Shown: positions 24,091 through 36,264 of the stretch, piece after piece
How the letters are laid out: every line of letters begins with the position of its first letter
How positions within the stretch are numbered: position 1 is the first letter of the stretch
NCBI GenBank assembly: GCA_021234155.1
Contig: JAJEKV010000036.1
Coordinates: forward strand, 6,597,079 to 6,661,078
Reading direction: 5' to 3'
From: Isoetes taiwanensis
Lineage: Eukaryota; Streptophyta; Lycopodiopsida; Isoetales; Isoetaceae
DNA length: 64,000 nucleotides
Program-made: the position numbers and the translations under genes
Notes under the pieces: model-generated
The model's input: only the letters and a program-made list of their open reading frames with translations
Databases searched by the model: none
What the model was told of the DNA's origin: nothing

Positions 24091-25682
24091 TTTAGATCAC
24101 GGAAGCCAATCGGGTTATGGGACGATGCATGAAAGAGAGGGGTGTAAAGCCCAAACAAGAGCTTCGAGGGGAATGAAAGCCCCATCCACCGAAGCCTAAA
24201 TTGAGTATATATACATCTTTGAGGGCAAGTGCTCAAACCAAATGAAAGCCATTTGTTGATGATATGCTATGCTTCTTGCTAAAGACCCTAAACATAAGCA
24301 TGGTTAGAAGACGGTGGTCTAGGATAATTATTGCTCCTCCCTCGTTATCACAGCCCATTTCTTGTGTTAGCGGGCTACTGACCTTGCACAACTCATTCGT
24401 GATTGCATGGTGCATGGGAGAAAGATCTTCTGTAATGAAAAGTAGTGCCCACCGAATGCTACATTGTTGAAAGAACAGAAGCGACTCAACACATCCGGCG
24501 AATTAGAAGGTGTCGAGGTCGTCGGGGACGTCATTACTAAAACTGCGATCCACCCGATCAATAGGCTGGGACATGCATAACCCGCGGAAAAGGAGAATTG
24601 CTTAGCGACCTCAAATCCAGAGTCACGCCTTTCGATTACGTCTCCTCTACCCTATGATCGTAAATTCAAAGCTTCGGTCTTGTCGTCGAGTGGTTACGCA
24701 ACCAAATGGCGTGGCCCCTCCTCACATTGTATCAGATCCCCTCAGCCCAATACCTCGATGCATCTGCGGTGTGAACATCGAGGGGCAAATCTGGACACTA
24801 CTTATCGGCCTGTAATGACACATGAAATAGATCTTGATCTGTATACTAGTATCGGTCTTAGCGATGGCCCCGCTCAATGGCGAGGTGTCTGTGAATGTTG
24901 CTTCAAAATAGTGGCGTAAAGCGGATGAAGAAGGTCCATACATGTAGAGTCCGCTCAACCTGAGACCTCAGCAGATTAAAATATCCGCACTTTAAGCGTA
25001 TGATCCTTATCACAATTAGATTCAACAAAGCGAGAGGCCACCGCGATCTTTGAATGCTCGAGCAACTTCGTCATGCGATGTATGGTGTTTCATTTGCTTT
25101 CTGGCCAGGATTCTCACGGCCTTAAGATCATGGAAGAAGCGAAATTTGCTAAACGAGAGGCAGTCAAAAGCGAGAATTTGAACTAAAGCGGTATGAACAA
25201 AGCAAGAAAAGAGATAAATTTTGGATATGGGGAGCGAGCAAATCAAAGGATGGAGGCAAAGGTGCTGGAGTAGTAGAGGGGCTGCGATGCCCGAGCAAGT
25301 GGGTCAGTAACAAGGGGTACCAAAACCCCCTTGTTTTAGTTAAGGCTGAAAGCGTGGTACGGATGAACTGAGTAGAAACTGCGAAATAGAAGTGCAGGCT
25401 GGGCTGGAGATGCTCCTAGATCTTTGAATAGGCTTAGATAGAGACGGAGTCGGCCATGAGATGGTCGGACCTATGGCGTGTAGCTATTCTTCACGATGAC
25501 CCTTTCTGTGTGTGCATGTCTGCATAGTTTCACCCGTACTTAAGTATCGAGGATGTCGATAACGACCCGTTGTATCCAGTCCTCGACCAATCATGGATAG
25601 AGATAGTAATAGGAAAAAACCCCTCTTGGATTCAAAGCTGACATGGAACTGAAATCGGGGAGCGAACACGAGTTTTGATGTG
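24091..25682. mobile_element. Nested insertion inside an LTR
   Basis: About 1.6 kb separates two parts that are contiguous in the related LTR at 29913-30659. The interior is GC-richer than its surroundings, contains only short frames on both strands, and shows no RT or transposase motif I can name. The short word AAAG adjoins both borders and could be a target duplication. Borders are accurate to perhaps ten bases. Confidence 0.5.
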
Positions 25683-25890
25683 AAAGGGCCTCATAGAAAA
25701 CCCCTAACCATTGATTTATAGGTATGAGGTAAAGCCCTTGGATTTAGGCAAAAGAAGTTTTGAAAGGAAAATTCATCCACTGTAGCGTCTAGATTTGGGC
25801 TTGATCGGCCAGGACTGTTAAAAGGGTTGATTCTATTGATAGAGGTCGATGTTTGCTTTCTAGAAATGAGATGCATGAATAAACCCTCAT
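25683..25890 (+). mobile_element. Gypsy-like LTR, right part (split)
   Basis: Matches 30080-30245 of the downstream LTR: CATTGATTTATRGGTATGAGGT, then AAATTCATCC, TAAAAGGGTT and TCTATTGATAGAGGT. After about 25885 the two diverge, so the R/U5 part of this LTR is missing or replaced. Confidence 0.6.
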
Positions 25891-28800
25891 AAAAGGAAAC
25901 AAGCACTTTTGATCTGAGACCAGTCTGGCAAATGCATCCGGATGCCTGTAAAGAGGATGGAGTGCACAAAACTAGAAACAACCCGACCAACTCAGAGCAA
26001 GCTATAGCCACTTCCGATTCATGGTCCATTTTGTCATGAGATCATGGAAGGAAACTAAGAAAATGGCAAAAATTGAACCGTGGAATAAAACCACTTAGAA
26101 AAAAAGCAATCGCCCAACCCAACCTTAGGCCAAAATCTTATATACATCTGACAAACCTTCTAAGTTGTATAACTTATATATTTGGAACCATTACCCGTTA
26201 CTGGTTGGCCCCTAGTAAGTTATACAGGCGAACGTCTACAGTGTTACAGCAAAACATGGGATCTTGACTCCTTAACGTTTAAAGTTGATAACTTAGAATG
26301 AGTACCTAAGCCTAGTTGAGCTAGCTATATTAAAAGGACTTAGGGGAGCCTTTTCGTACAATACTTGGTATTGTACTCCACGCATACTAAGTGTCTGAGT
26401 TTTAGAAGCCGGTGTTCTTGACGATGCGATAATCGAGGATTAGGGTGGGCTACATTCCAACACTCAGGGGTATGTGTAGCCGGTTCTCGTTGGGAGCTTG
26501 AGGCTCAAGTGAGTAAGGCCCATGAGGGCTTTGCTTATGTGGGGAATGCATTACAGATAGACATTCAATTTGTCGGCAATTCCTTTCTTTTTGTTTAAAA
26601 CAATGAATCGACTCTGAAATTCCGAAATTGAAAAGTTAATGTATGTAATGTTGCTAGGTGCACCTATAATGAGAACTAGGCGGGCTTGATTCTAAGCCTA
26701 GGGTGATTATGACGAATTGATGCAATCAAGTAAAGATTATGTATCGAGAAAATCATTGTTTGTGTTATTTTTCGATTCAGGTAAAAGCATGTAAAATAGA
26801 GTGTATGGGCACTCTGTCGATACAGTTGATACTTGTTTCCTTAGAAATGGAATAGATTATGCAACTACGTGAGAGATCAACTTACTACTCATGGTTCTTC
26901 CCAAAGAACGTAAGAGATAGCATGTTCTTATGCGCACAGAAATTTGAAAAGGTACATGTTATTAGTCCATGGCGTTAATTTAAAAATTTTGGAAACCCCA
27001 AGTTGAAACAAAGACCAATTTGATAATAAAGTATTAATACAGGGCATTAGGGTTAATATATTATAAACCTGATTCCATATTTATTGTGTCTGGATGTGCG
27101 CGGTATTATTAATAATACTATGTGGACTTTTATCAAGCAATGGTTATGCATGTGGTGGATTGGGGAACAACTAAGCTTTAAATTCATTATGGAAATTTAA
27201 GTAGGTGCGTGTTGTCCATTTCTTTCCCAAAGGGAGGGAGAGGATAATGGTTATCAATTTGCACTTGAGATAATGATACGCACATTAGGAGATGAAATAT
27301 GCACATATATAGTAGGTGGATTTATAAAATTGTTATAGTCGTCTAGCATTTTGTCCTTCCCAATCAAGGTTTGCTTAAATGGCTCAATTTCTTGAGGAGG
27401 AAAAGGTTTATAACTATCAATAATGAAGCGTTGTGAAAGATTGGAATTCCACCCCTAAGTGTGTCTTGGAGTTCGCGAAAAATTCTTGTCTTGGCTACTC
27501 CATTCATGGAATCTCGACTAGAATTAAAGGAATTGAATGGATTAGAGCTCAATTAGGAAGCTATTGGCATGAGTCAAAAGCTATTATTGCTTAATACCAC
27601 TTCAGCGTTGGGACTTGGAATAAGTTGCTAATAAGGTGATGTTAAGTGAGCTTAGAGGATTATTAAATTTGCTAAAGTCAAAATATGGCTAAATAATCTC
27701 AAAGGTAGGAAATTGTAGCTTCGGTGAGATTGTATGATCATGAGTTGAAAACTTATAATTAGAAGTTCATGAGTCGAGAGTGTTGGATATTATAGAAGAT
27801 AATATCTGAGGATGACCATAACAATCTCTACATAAGCATAGAGTTTCCTAAATTGTGTTTGAATTGTGATATAATCCTTATTTGAAGTTGTTAATGCCAC
27901 GTCGAGAAGATTGACTAAAAGGGGCATAGTGGCAGCCATGTCTAGAATTTGGTACATTAAGTGTTTTGGTTCACAAAGTGGTTGATCCTTATGTTAGTGT
28001 CTGATACATCACCAAAAATCCTATCTTAGGTATGGAAAGTTGTAAGGTCAAGTTTGTGAGTTGTTACTTGGAGTTAGTGTCTTGATATGTCCGGTATGAA
28101 AGCCAAGGATAGTTTGTATCCTAAGATTTCCACAAGTTTAATTATGGAACCATTACGTAAAGTGTGAGAGCATAGTCATTTTAACAAAGGGCTGTTAGAA
28201 GCTGATGCACTTAGTTCTAGTAAGCTTTGACCAGTACCTAGGGTGTGATGCTTAATGAAGTAGATATTGTTAACCCTAATGTGGTTCAAATGTGCATGCA
28301 ACATGATGGGACCATTGAAATGCTCTATTTGAAGGATCATGAGATCATGTATTAGATAATGGTGTGAACCATCTAAGATGTACTCCTATCCTTGTAGATC
28401 TTGGAAGATGTGTTGAGGTAAAATTTATCCATGAGAAGTTAGCAAGTGGAAGGATTAGCTACCTAGTTGCTTGAATTAAAACCATATAAGCAATCTAAAG
28501 CGTCTAATATATAGATTGGCGTAGAATCTGTGATATGTCTTTACTTGATACATAAGTGCCTCAAAAGAGTTCACGGGTTGTTGCATGATGGCCAGGGAGC
28601 AATTCTCACTTTACAGTATCTCCCGAGTCAAAGTCAACCATACAGAGTTGAGGTCATTTTGGGAAGATGATTGTGTCGACCCAAGAAATGATAATTTCTT
28701 AGTTATCTGAACAATTTTTCTTAATAATATGGTTAAAAATGTCAGTATTCATTTTAGCATTATGCTAATCCCTTTAGGGGAAAGTGGGAATATTAGCATG

Positions 28801-29912
28801 AGTTAGCTGTTGGGAAAACTAAGAGATCTAGTCATGAGAGAGTGTTGTGAAAGCTAACTATATGAACTATACTATGTTGGATAATGAGGTATATTCGTGA
28901 TATAGTGTTAGGTATTTAAACTTCCACTTTGTAACTTCATTTGGTTTTGGATACTTCAATTTGTTGAAAATTGTACAATAAGGATATGCTTGGAATATCA
29001 AGGTCTCCTAAGGGACATGAGAAATCCTAAGTGGCCATTAGAAGGAATAAATGGTGTCTGATATATTTTCTATTTTGAATTCTTAATTAGACCTTGAGGC
29101 CCGAGGTTCTAAGGAGAGGGAAAATAAAAAGTGTTCTGAGGGTAATTTTGGGGCATGTCATCTTTAGACCATGGGGCGTCCATGGTTGTGGAGTAAGCGT
29201 CGATCTTACCATTGGGTGAAAGTGCAGGATATGATTGACATAAGTAGATGGCTTGTATCTACTGAGTGCGGATAGTGAGTTTTGAGATGGCAGTAGTTCA
29301 TTCGTATACTTAAGTGGCAACAAAATCAAGGTTAAGAAGTCCAAGAATGGACTTGAAACCTTTGTGTTTCTATGGGTTGACAGGACAACCATGACTGGTT
29401 AGATCAATCTAAAGGTAAATATACCAAGAATGCAAAGTACAACTTGTTTCTTTTCTTGCAAAGGCAAGGGTTCTTGTTTTGGGGTTGGTCAAACTGCTCC
29501 GGGTCAGTTTATCTTGCCTAATAAGGGATTTGGCTTGTGCTTGGCTCTAGTTTCCCCAAGAATATCTGTTGGCGAGTAGTGCTTGATGCATTCTAGGCTA
29601 AGATAGATGATCTAAATTTGCTTCTTGTTGATGCAACTTTTGGATTGCAAGAAGGTCTAACAAAGTTGTGTTTGCAAATGTGGAGCTAATGTCTTGTTCT
29701 AAATGATGAACATTTATGAGCTAAGCATGGTGCTTCTTTAGCCAGTTAAGCATAATAGAGATATCCCGTGAATGTCTGGTCTTGTAAGTGAGCCAGTCTC
29801 CCACATGCCACTTGGGAGAGGATGAGTTTGTGCAGCGTTTTCCTCATTTGAAACTCTGAACCTTGGGGACAGATCCTAAGGAGGAGGAAATTATTCTGGG
29901 GACCAAGAGCGA
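25891..29912 (+). mobile_element. Probable decayed interior of an LTR element
   Basis: Four kilobases between two related LTR segments. I find no intact gag, protease, RT or integrase motif and no frame over about 100 codons. The region just before the right LTR (29880-29912) is purine-rich (GGAGGAGGAAATTATTC), as expected of a polypurine tract. Assignment as an element interior rests on this and on the flanking LTRs. It could instead be unrelated DNA between two solo LTRs. Confidence 0.4.
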
Positions 29913-30659
29913 TGTAGCATCTGAGGCCTAGGAATTTTAGAGGTCTACCACAGGAATGCCATGGGGTTACTTTTAGGAGCGATCAGAAAATTACTAAGCC
30001 TAGGGGTGGCATGGGGTTATTTTAAATGGCATTTGCTTCATTATGCAAAAGTGTCATTTAATTAAAATTATAAAGGCCCTCTTAGAAACCCATTAATCAT
30101 TGATTTATGGGTATGAGGTGAAGCGCCTTTGGATAAGTTTGAAGGGAAAATTCATCCCGAAATAGCGTGGCGTTTGGAGGCGATGGGATCACATTAAAAG
30201 GGTTCGATTCTATTGATAGAGGTGGATTTTGCTCTAGAAAGGAGTCCATCACCTTTTCCATTATTCTTGTACTAGTGGCCTTATAAAAGGTTTGGTAGTT
30301 TTACGAGGATTATAGTTTTTCCCTCTGGAGCCCGAAGCAATTTGGAGCACTCTGTTTTCTCTCTTCTTTGCTTTATCTTTTTAACACGGAGGTTTTTGAT
30401 TATTTGAATTGATTGGGAATCAATTTGACTTGTTCAAACAACTCCATGATTTGAATGCTGCTTTTGAGGTCACTCAGTTCTTGACGTTAAGTGACTTCTC
30501 TTTGAGCAATCACTAGCATACAGTGTGGAGTTCTAGTGATAGAACCACATTTGGAGCTTGAGTTGATCAAAGGATCCGGTAGTGGTTGTCATTAGGGAGT
30601 TGAGGAACTCTGGGAGTTCTTGGTAGCATAATTGATCCTACGTATTTTAGGATGTAACA
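29913..30659 (+). mobile_element. Gypsy-like LTR (3' or solo)
   Basis: Begins TGTAGCATCTGAGGCC after a purine-rich tract and ends TTTTAGGATGTAACA, so it has TG...CA ends with the imperfect terminal pair TGTAGCA/TGTAACA. A TATA box (TTATAAAAGG at 30281-30290) sits in the middle, as in an LTR promoter. Its first 330 bases match the split LTR at 23932-25890. Length (747 bp) is normal for a plant gypsy LTR. No primer-binding site follows immediately, consistent with a 3' or solo LTR. Confidence 0.6.
30281..30290 (+). promoter_or_regulatory. TATA box of the LTR promoter
   Basis: TTATAAAAGG lies about 370 bases into the LTR, in the usual U3/R border position. Whether it is active cannot be told. 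Confidence 0.4.
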
Positions 30660-30715
30660 TTGTTGGCATAAAAGATGACCATTAAAAATTCCACTTCTAC
30701 CCATTCTTTTTGTTG

Positions 30716-32200
30716 CAGACATTTATTAAATTGAATGGGTTTTTATCGTTCACGAAAACAATAGGCCTACGAGACCCAAAAAAGAGCACGACTGATGTAT
30801 TATTGTCCAAGTTAAAAAAACCCTCGTCTGGAAGAGTTTTTGAGGGAAAAACCTTAGCAATAATAAGCATGCTAAGAAATTGTACAGTGGTACATGTCAA
30901 TGGAGTGTTGGAGTGCATAATTAGGTGCGCATATCCATCACCCCCAAGAGATATGATGTCAATATCCCCATCGAAGTTATGTGCAACATCACATGGAGCA
31001 GCTGTTTAGGCTAGACCAACTCAGCACAATGTGCTATGATAGGTCAAAATGCCAGACAGTTTTGAAGAGTGTGGCACTCGTACTCAATATCTCTTAAATT
31101 TGGCAACAGTGAGGCACAATCTCTTATTAGCTTCGAATCCATTTTGTATGTCTTAGCTTCGGTGAACAACACGATTAATAGATGGGAGCATTGAGTCTGT
31201 GCTTCTTCAGATGTACATGTGTCGCATATACGATTGTGGACCCTACTTAAGCATGGGATTGATCTGGCTTTTGTAGTGTGCAGGTTTTATGCTAGTTCTA
31301 AAGCCCCAGCATTCCAAAGCTTGTTGAGGAAGCTTGCATCAAGGTAATGCCGAGATGGTAGTCCTCCTTGGTTTGTGCCAATAGCTAGCTACATTCCATA
31401 TGGAGACCAATTAAGCTCGCTCTCTTTCAGGTAGGCTTTGAGCCAATCACGGATATAGCCATGGCCATGGCATAGAGGGTTTGAAGGCAGTGTTGCCCAT
31501 GTTGATCACCTTCTAAAAGTATATGAAGCGACATTCTAGCCCTCTGTAGTGGCAAGAAATCAATCTTGTATAGAAGTATCTTATATGGGACCATAGATTT
31601 TACTCCAAGTGCCTGAGCCAGAAAGGCCTTCTGAACCTGCTTTAAGTCATTCTAAGTGGAAATGGTACCCAGTCCCCACCTCCACCCGTATAGAAGAACC
31701 CAAACAAAAGCCGAGAGACCCTTGAGATACAAATGTGATTGGTGAGCTGATAAGTAAAAAGCTCCTTTATACTTGAGTTGATGCATTGCACATAGTGCGC
31801 TTCCGGCGTCACCATCGGCTCATTCTTTGGATAGAAGTGTCCTAAAATGTGATAGTAGTGAACTCTACTCCCGGGTACATGTAGATGGGTACAACCTCCA
31901 CATGTTCTTCTTGATAAGTGAAGGAGGGCGACCTTCGTGAGGACGAGATGAGAAGCATCTTAGCCTTAGCCAGGTTGACGCACATTCCAATGGCCTGGCC
32001 GAAAGTATCTAGGGCATCCAAATGGTGCTTCATATCAGCTAGGATGTAAGTTAGTCTACATGTTCAGTGATATATGAGAATTTTGTCGAAATATATGGTG
32101 CTTAAGCCCAGGAGTCCTTCTTTAACATCTTTGAGAACAAAACTGACCCTCTAGCTGATCAATCTATAGACCAAACAACATTAGAGAGAGCGGGCATCCT
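30716..32200 (-). mobile_element. LINE fragment 2
   Basis: Minus-strand LINE. The 3' end is near 30716-30800 (CACGAAAACAATAGGCCTACGAGACCC, matching the ends of the other LINEs). Upstream, 31842-32033 encodes KHHLDALDTFGQAIG, VNLAKAKMLLISSS, EHVEVVP and YPGVEF, the standard post-palm segment of LINE RT. The RT catalytic box, YADD at the same place in the LINE at 61634, reads YH-stop-T here (about 32055-32075). A GCPLSP/DQLE remnant lies near 32150. It aligns collinearly with 61.7-63.2 kb and is inactive. Confidence 0.75.
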
Positions 32201-33477
32201 TGGCGGAGCCAACACTATTGTGTGAGAGTTGGCGGCACGGCGGTGGCATTCAAAGGTGAACATGTGTCATCGGTAATATCTGCATTCTGCGTGACTCCAA
32301 AATGAGAGCAACAACAATGCTATAGAAACAGAAGGTAATGTTTATAAGCATAACCACGAGGGCAAATCTTTTTGGGTCAATCATATTTCTTATGAAGTAG
32401 AAGGGCATGTGCCACATGTTGAAAACTTCATCATATCCTCAAATTTGGAGATAGGCGAGAGCCATGACAAATATCATTACAAACTTTGCAAATGTCAAGG
32501 ATAAGCATCTCATGATTCACTTTTGGGGTCGTGGGGTGCCATGTCACATTGATAGCCCATGAATATTCATATGGTCATGGCGCAATCATCACATAAGTGT
32601 GGGTAGTGGCCAATTTTCAGCAACCTTGTTTAACGCCAACCTACTTTGAGGTATGGGATCCAAGCGCATAGGGTGGACCATCATGATTATGTTTGACAAT
32701 TTTTTGTTGATGATGAACATGCATGCCATGATTTCAAAACCACAAAAAAGAAGCACATTGATTGCCTCTTATATTGGTGAATACCCACCACTGCCTATGT
32801 TATGGTGATATTGAGCAAAATTGCATTAAAAATTGGCCGTGTGAAAATGCTTGACTATGTTAATGAGGAGTTCACTTTTCAAGGAGATGTATTGAAGGTG
32901 ATTTAGTTCGTTGAAATTTTACATGCATGTTATAACATTTCACCTAAAATATGCACCAGTATATTATTACTCATGGAGAATATAAGGGTCTGGAGTCTTT
33001 GCAAACAATATAGATGGCGTTGATATGAGTAGAGGTCAAAATTGGTGCAATTGGGTCCATATATCAATTGTTTAAAGAAATTGAAGACGCGTAGAAGATG
33101 AAGAATCCAATGCGTCTTTTTGAGAGGAGACAACTATGTCAGTTTCAATGTATTTGATACGGGCATTGGGCAAGGAGGCGGTAGGTCAGCATTCAGCATT
33201 CGACAAGAAGCAGTGATACATTCCCACAGACTGAGCAAACATAGCTGGATGATACCAAACATCACGAAGGGTGGCGATTCTCAGGGGGGCCACTTGAGGG
33301 TATAAGGCTAGGCAAGTGTTGTGCATGATCCATATCGAGGAATTGAGGGTGGATGTTAGGGGATCTGGGATATCGCAAGGCTGAGATTTTTTCCCATGAT
33401 CGAGGAGAAGGTTGTATCCATCGATGTATGCCGGAAATCACGTCCAGTGTGGAATAGTGTTGTTGGGATGTAAGGGA
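32201..33477. other. Unassigned region with broken coding-like frames
   Basis: Several short frames, for example around 32380-32560 and 33120-33305, have plausible amino-acid composition but share no motif I recognise. It might be another decayed element. No start, stop or splice structure is clear. Confidence 0.3.
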
Positions 33478-33510
33478 TAATTTTATTGTATCCTCCAAAA
33501 AAAAACAAAA
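33300..33510 (+). mobile_element. L1-like retroposon 3' end with poly(A)
   Basis: GGGATGTAAGGGATAATTTT then ATTGTATCCTCC and nine A's (about 33498-33507) resembles the 3' end of plant L1-type LINEs, as does the inverted copy at 37593-37785 (TCACTGCCGTTTCTCC plus poly(A)). ATAATTTTATTGT occurs at 33478-33490 and again at about 33516-33528. The 5' extent is uncertain. Confidence 0.4.
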
Positions 33511-33699
33511 TAATAATAATTTTATTGTGGTCTAATGGGGGGTTCCACACCTTTGATGTTGTAGGTAGAGTCCCAACATATGAGTCGTCATCCGAATATT
33601 ATTTATGCATTTTTTTTACGCGGCCATCGAGATACGATTCCGGCAGGGAATCCGGGATTGGTCAGGTGGCGATTCTGGTCCAGAAAGCAGTGGCGGCGG

Positions 33700-34368
33700 G
33701 CTTTGGTGAAACCCGATGATCCACACGATCAAGCAGGGGAAGAAATAACTCTCCCTCCTTTCCCCCTTCTCTGCCGTGGGGGACTGATCCAATGAGGCCC
33801 TTTTCCGCCATAGCTGGGTCGCTGGAAGTAAACCCACTCTCAGATTTCCAACTTCACCTTCGTTTCATCTAATTGGTAACGTTTACTGCCTCTTTTCGCA
33901 GCTTGATTTGCTCGTTCCTTGCAAAAATTGCTCTTGCTTCCTTGTTCTTGTCCTTTCCGTGGCTTCTTCGACATTTGGATCAAAGACTCGGGTGTTGATC
34001 TTCGTCTGCTTCCTTTTCTTGGCTTAATATGCATTTTGTCTACTTGCTGAATGGAGCGGATTGGTCTGTTATGGCCAGGTAAGTTGTTAGTTATCTTTTA
34101 GGCCCCTGAATATGCTGCCGCCTTTGGTGTTTGTTTCTTCTGTTTTTGAGATCCCGTCTGCTTTCTTTATCTTCCAGGGTCGTGTAGTTTTGGTTCTTCT
34201 GTCTAATTTGCCAACAGCATCAGCCATGCACTTATGAGAAATCTCGTTAACTTGGATTTTCACCAATTCACAGCCTGATCACCATCTTATCCAATCGAGC
34301 TGGTTTTAGGGCATAATTTTGTCTGAAATCGGATATATGGCAAATCTTATGTGCTGAAAGCCATATAC
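33700..34368 (+). promoter_or_regulatory. F-box gene 5' region with probable 5'UTR intron
   Basis: GC-richer sequence upstream of the F-box gene. A consensus donor CCAG|GTAAGT lies at 34075-34084 (GT at 34079), and two acceptors follow: CCAACAG at 34211-34217 and ATTCACAG at 34266-34273. The implied intron is 139 or 195 bases. Short upstream ATGs (34029, 34050) open only minor frames that stop soon after either junction. No clear TATA box was found. An in-frame TGA at 34324 separates this region from the coding frame. Confidence 0.45.
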
Positions 34369-36264
34369 ATGGCTTTTGTTGCGAAAATGGACAAAAAGCA
34401 TTCTCAAGAAGAAACATCAAGCTCTTCCTTAGAAGGAAAGAAGCTGCCATATTTTCTGCAGGAATTGCCAGATGATGTTTTTTCTCTTGTATCTGCTGCA
34501 ATCAGCTGTAGAGATCTATGCAATCTAAGCGCAACATGTAAAAAGCTGCACAGTTTATGTTGTTCGGACAAGCTTTGGATGCCCCAATGCGAGAACTTGG
34601 TGATGGAATGCACCACCATAAATTTGGAAGTCTGGCGGAATTTTATGTCCTCATACAAAGCATTATTCAGGTTTTTGTATAGTGTAAAGCCTCTTATAGG
34701 GATTTGGGTACATCAAAATCCAGAGCTTGGTAACCTGGTTTATGTGACATGGGGATTTTTATCAGTTGTTGGATGTCGAATTATTCCACAGGAACTTGGT
34801 CCAAGGGGTCTAGAAACGGGTCTTTTATGGGCTCCAGTCTTTGAAGTGATTTCTAATCTTGACGGGTCTCTTAACTTCTTTCTTCATGGAAGAGAGAGAG
34901 AAGATTATTGCTATCCAGGTTGGTTCAGCCCTGCAAAACAAAATTGCAATGTTTTGTCACTAGAAGCAGAGCCTTTCTTTGCCAGGAGGATAACGCCAGA
35001 TAGTCCTGATAGTCCTCTCGTTGGATTGACGGCAGAAAACAGTGAGGACTCTGCAGGTGAAGAATGCACATGCAAGTTTACACAGGAGGGAAGGAGGTTT
35101 GTCAAGGTAGAGGCTATACTCACAGATCGTCCACAAGTTGAAAACAACTTAATTCAGTTTCAAGATCTTAGCTTTGGTGATCGAAGACGTATATTGGAAT
35201 TACTAGCCCCAGCAATTCGTCTGAAAGTACCAACTTCTGCTGCTGGCCCTTTAATTCCTAAATGCAGTCTGAGTTGTTTTGGAAATGGCGTTTTGAGAGA
35301 TACAATAGAGGGGGATCCGATGTCAGCTGCAGAAAGAAGAGCACTCTTGTTATGGATGCATGGTCATGGGGTCCCTTATGCAATGGAGCCTGAGTCTGGA
35401 TCTCATTGTGATGGGGTTGAGTCCTCCGTCCTTTTGAAAACACTTTGTGTCAGTGAGACTCGTGAAAATGAACCTAGAAGCGCTGCTGCAGCAAGATTAG
35501 AAGCAACAAACCATGAGAGAATAGAGTTTCGGTGGATGCAAAATGGCAAGATGGCAACTAATTCACAAAAGAGACATGGTTTTGGAAGCTTTCTACGATC
35601 CAAATTAAAGCGTATCATAGGAAAGGGTACACAACAGGAATCTAAAAGATCATGTCTGCAAGGTTCTGCGGAGAATAAGAAACTGCATCTTCAAGAGTTT
35701 CTAAAACAAGGTACTGCTATAAGATTAAGGTTACAAGCGACATCCTCAAAATTGTCCCTATATAGCTCATGGCCTATAATCAATGAGAACCGATTTGCAT
35801 TATACAAAATGCCAGAACAGAAACCTGTGGAAGGGAGAGAACTTGCAGGACTGTGGGGGGGCACATTTGGATGGCCTCCAGGAAAACCAGCTGAAGATAA
35901 ACCTGGGAAGCCTCTCTTCTTTTTCCTTCTTTCATATGATGTGGATGAGCTAATTGCTACAAAAATACTGGAAGGTACCCATTATGTGCTGCACCCCAAT
36001 GGTTCTGCAATGTTTGCTGCAAAAATAAATGAGCCCTGGAGTGAATCCTTCCCATCAATATTCCAGAGTAATGTTGACATTGTTCATTCTTATCAGGGAG
36101 AAGAAGGCATAGCAAATGGTTACGGTTTTAGATATCCGAGCATAAAACCTGGGGATCTGTTTGTCGATAGCAGTGGCTTATTAGCATTTGTCTGGAGAGA
36201 GACAAAAGCTGTCTTGACCCTGCAGAGACTAGATTTTCAAGCTTTGTTATTGAAAGGGGAATGA
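34369..36264 (+). CDS. Plant F-box protein, At5g39450-like
   Basis: An uninterrupted 631-codon frame, by far the best gene here. Residues ~30-72 form an F-box (LQELPDDVFSLVSAAISCRD, then LSATCKKLHSLC and LW), which binds SKP1 in SCF ubiquitin ligases. The rest is the conserved body of a plant family that I recall as typified by Arabidopsis At5g39450/At3g12350: GIWVHQNPELGNLVYVTWGF, SVVGCRIIPQE, later WGGTFGWPPGKPAEDKPGKP and a C-terminal GYGFRYP...PGDLFV. It probably selects a protein for ubiquitination; the target is unknown. The first ATG after the in-frame TGA at 34324 is 34369. A second at 34387 (GAAAATGGAC) has the better context and would give 625 residues. There is no intron in the coding part. 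Base use is clean, unlike the surrounding transposons, which supports function. Confidence 0.9.
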   Translation: MAFVAKMDKKHSQEETSSSSLEGKKLPYFLQELPDDVFSLVSAAISCRDLCNLSATCKKLHSLCCSDKLWMPQCENLVMECTTINLEVWRNFMSSYKALFRFLYSVKPLIGIWVHQNPELGNLVYVTWGFLSVVGCRIIPQELGPRGLETGLLWAPVFEVISNLDGSLNFFLHGREREDYCYPGWFSPAKQNCNVLSLEAEPFFARRITPDSPDSPLVGLTAENSEDSAGEECTCKFTQEGRRFVKVEAILTDRPQVENNLIQFQDLSFGDRRRILELLAPAIRLKVPTSAAGPLIPKCSLSCFGNGVLRDTIEGDPMSAAERRALLLWMHGHGVPYAMEPESGSHCDGVESSVLLKTLCVSETRENEPRSAAAARLEATNHERIEFRWMQNGKMATNSQKRHGFGSFLRSKLKRIIGKGTQQESKRSCLQGSAENKKLHLQEFLKQGTAIRLRLQATSSKLSLYSSWPIINENRFALYKMPEQKPVEGRELAGLWGGTFGWPPGKPAEDKPGKPLFFFLLSYDVDELIATKILEGTHYVLHPNGSAMFAAKINEPWSESFPSIFQSNVDIVHSYQGEEGIANGYGFRYPSIKPGDLFVDSSGLLAFVWRETKAVLTLQRLDFQALLLKGE

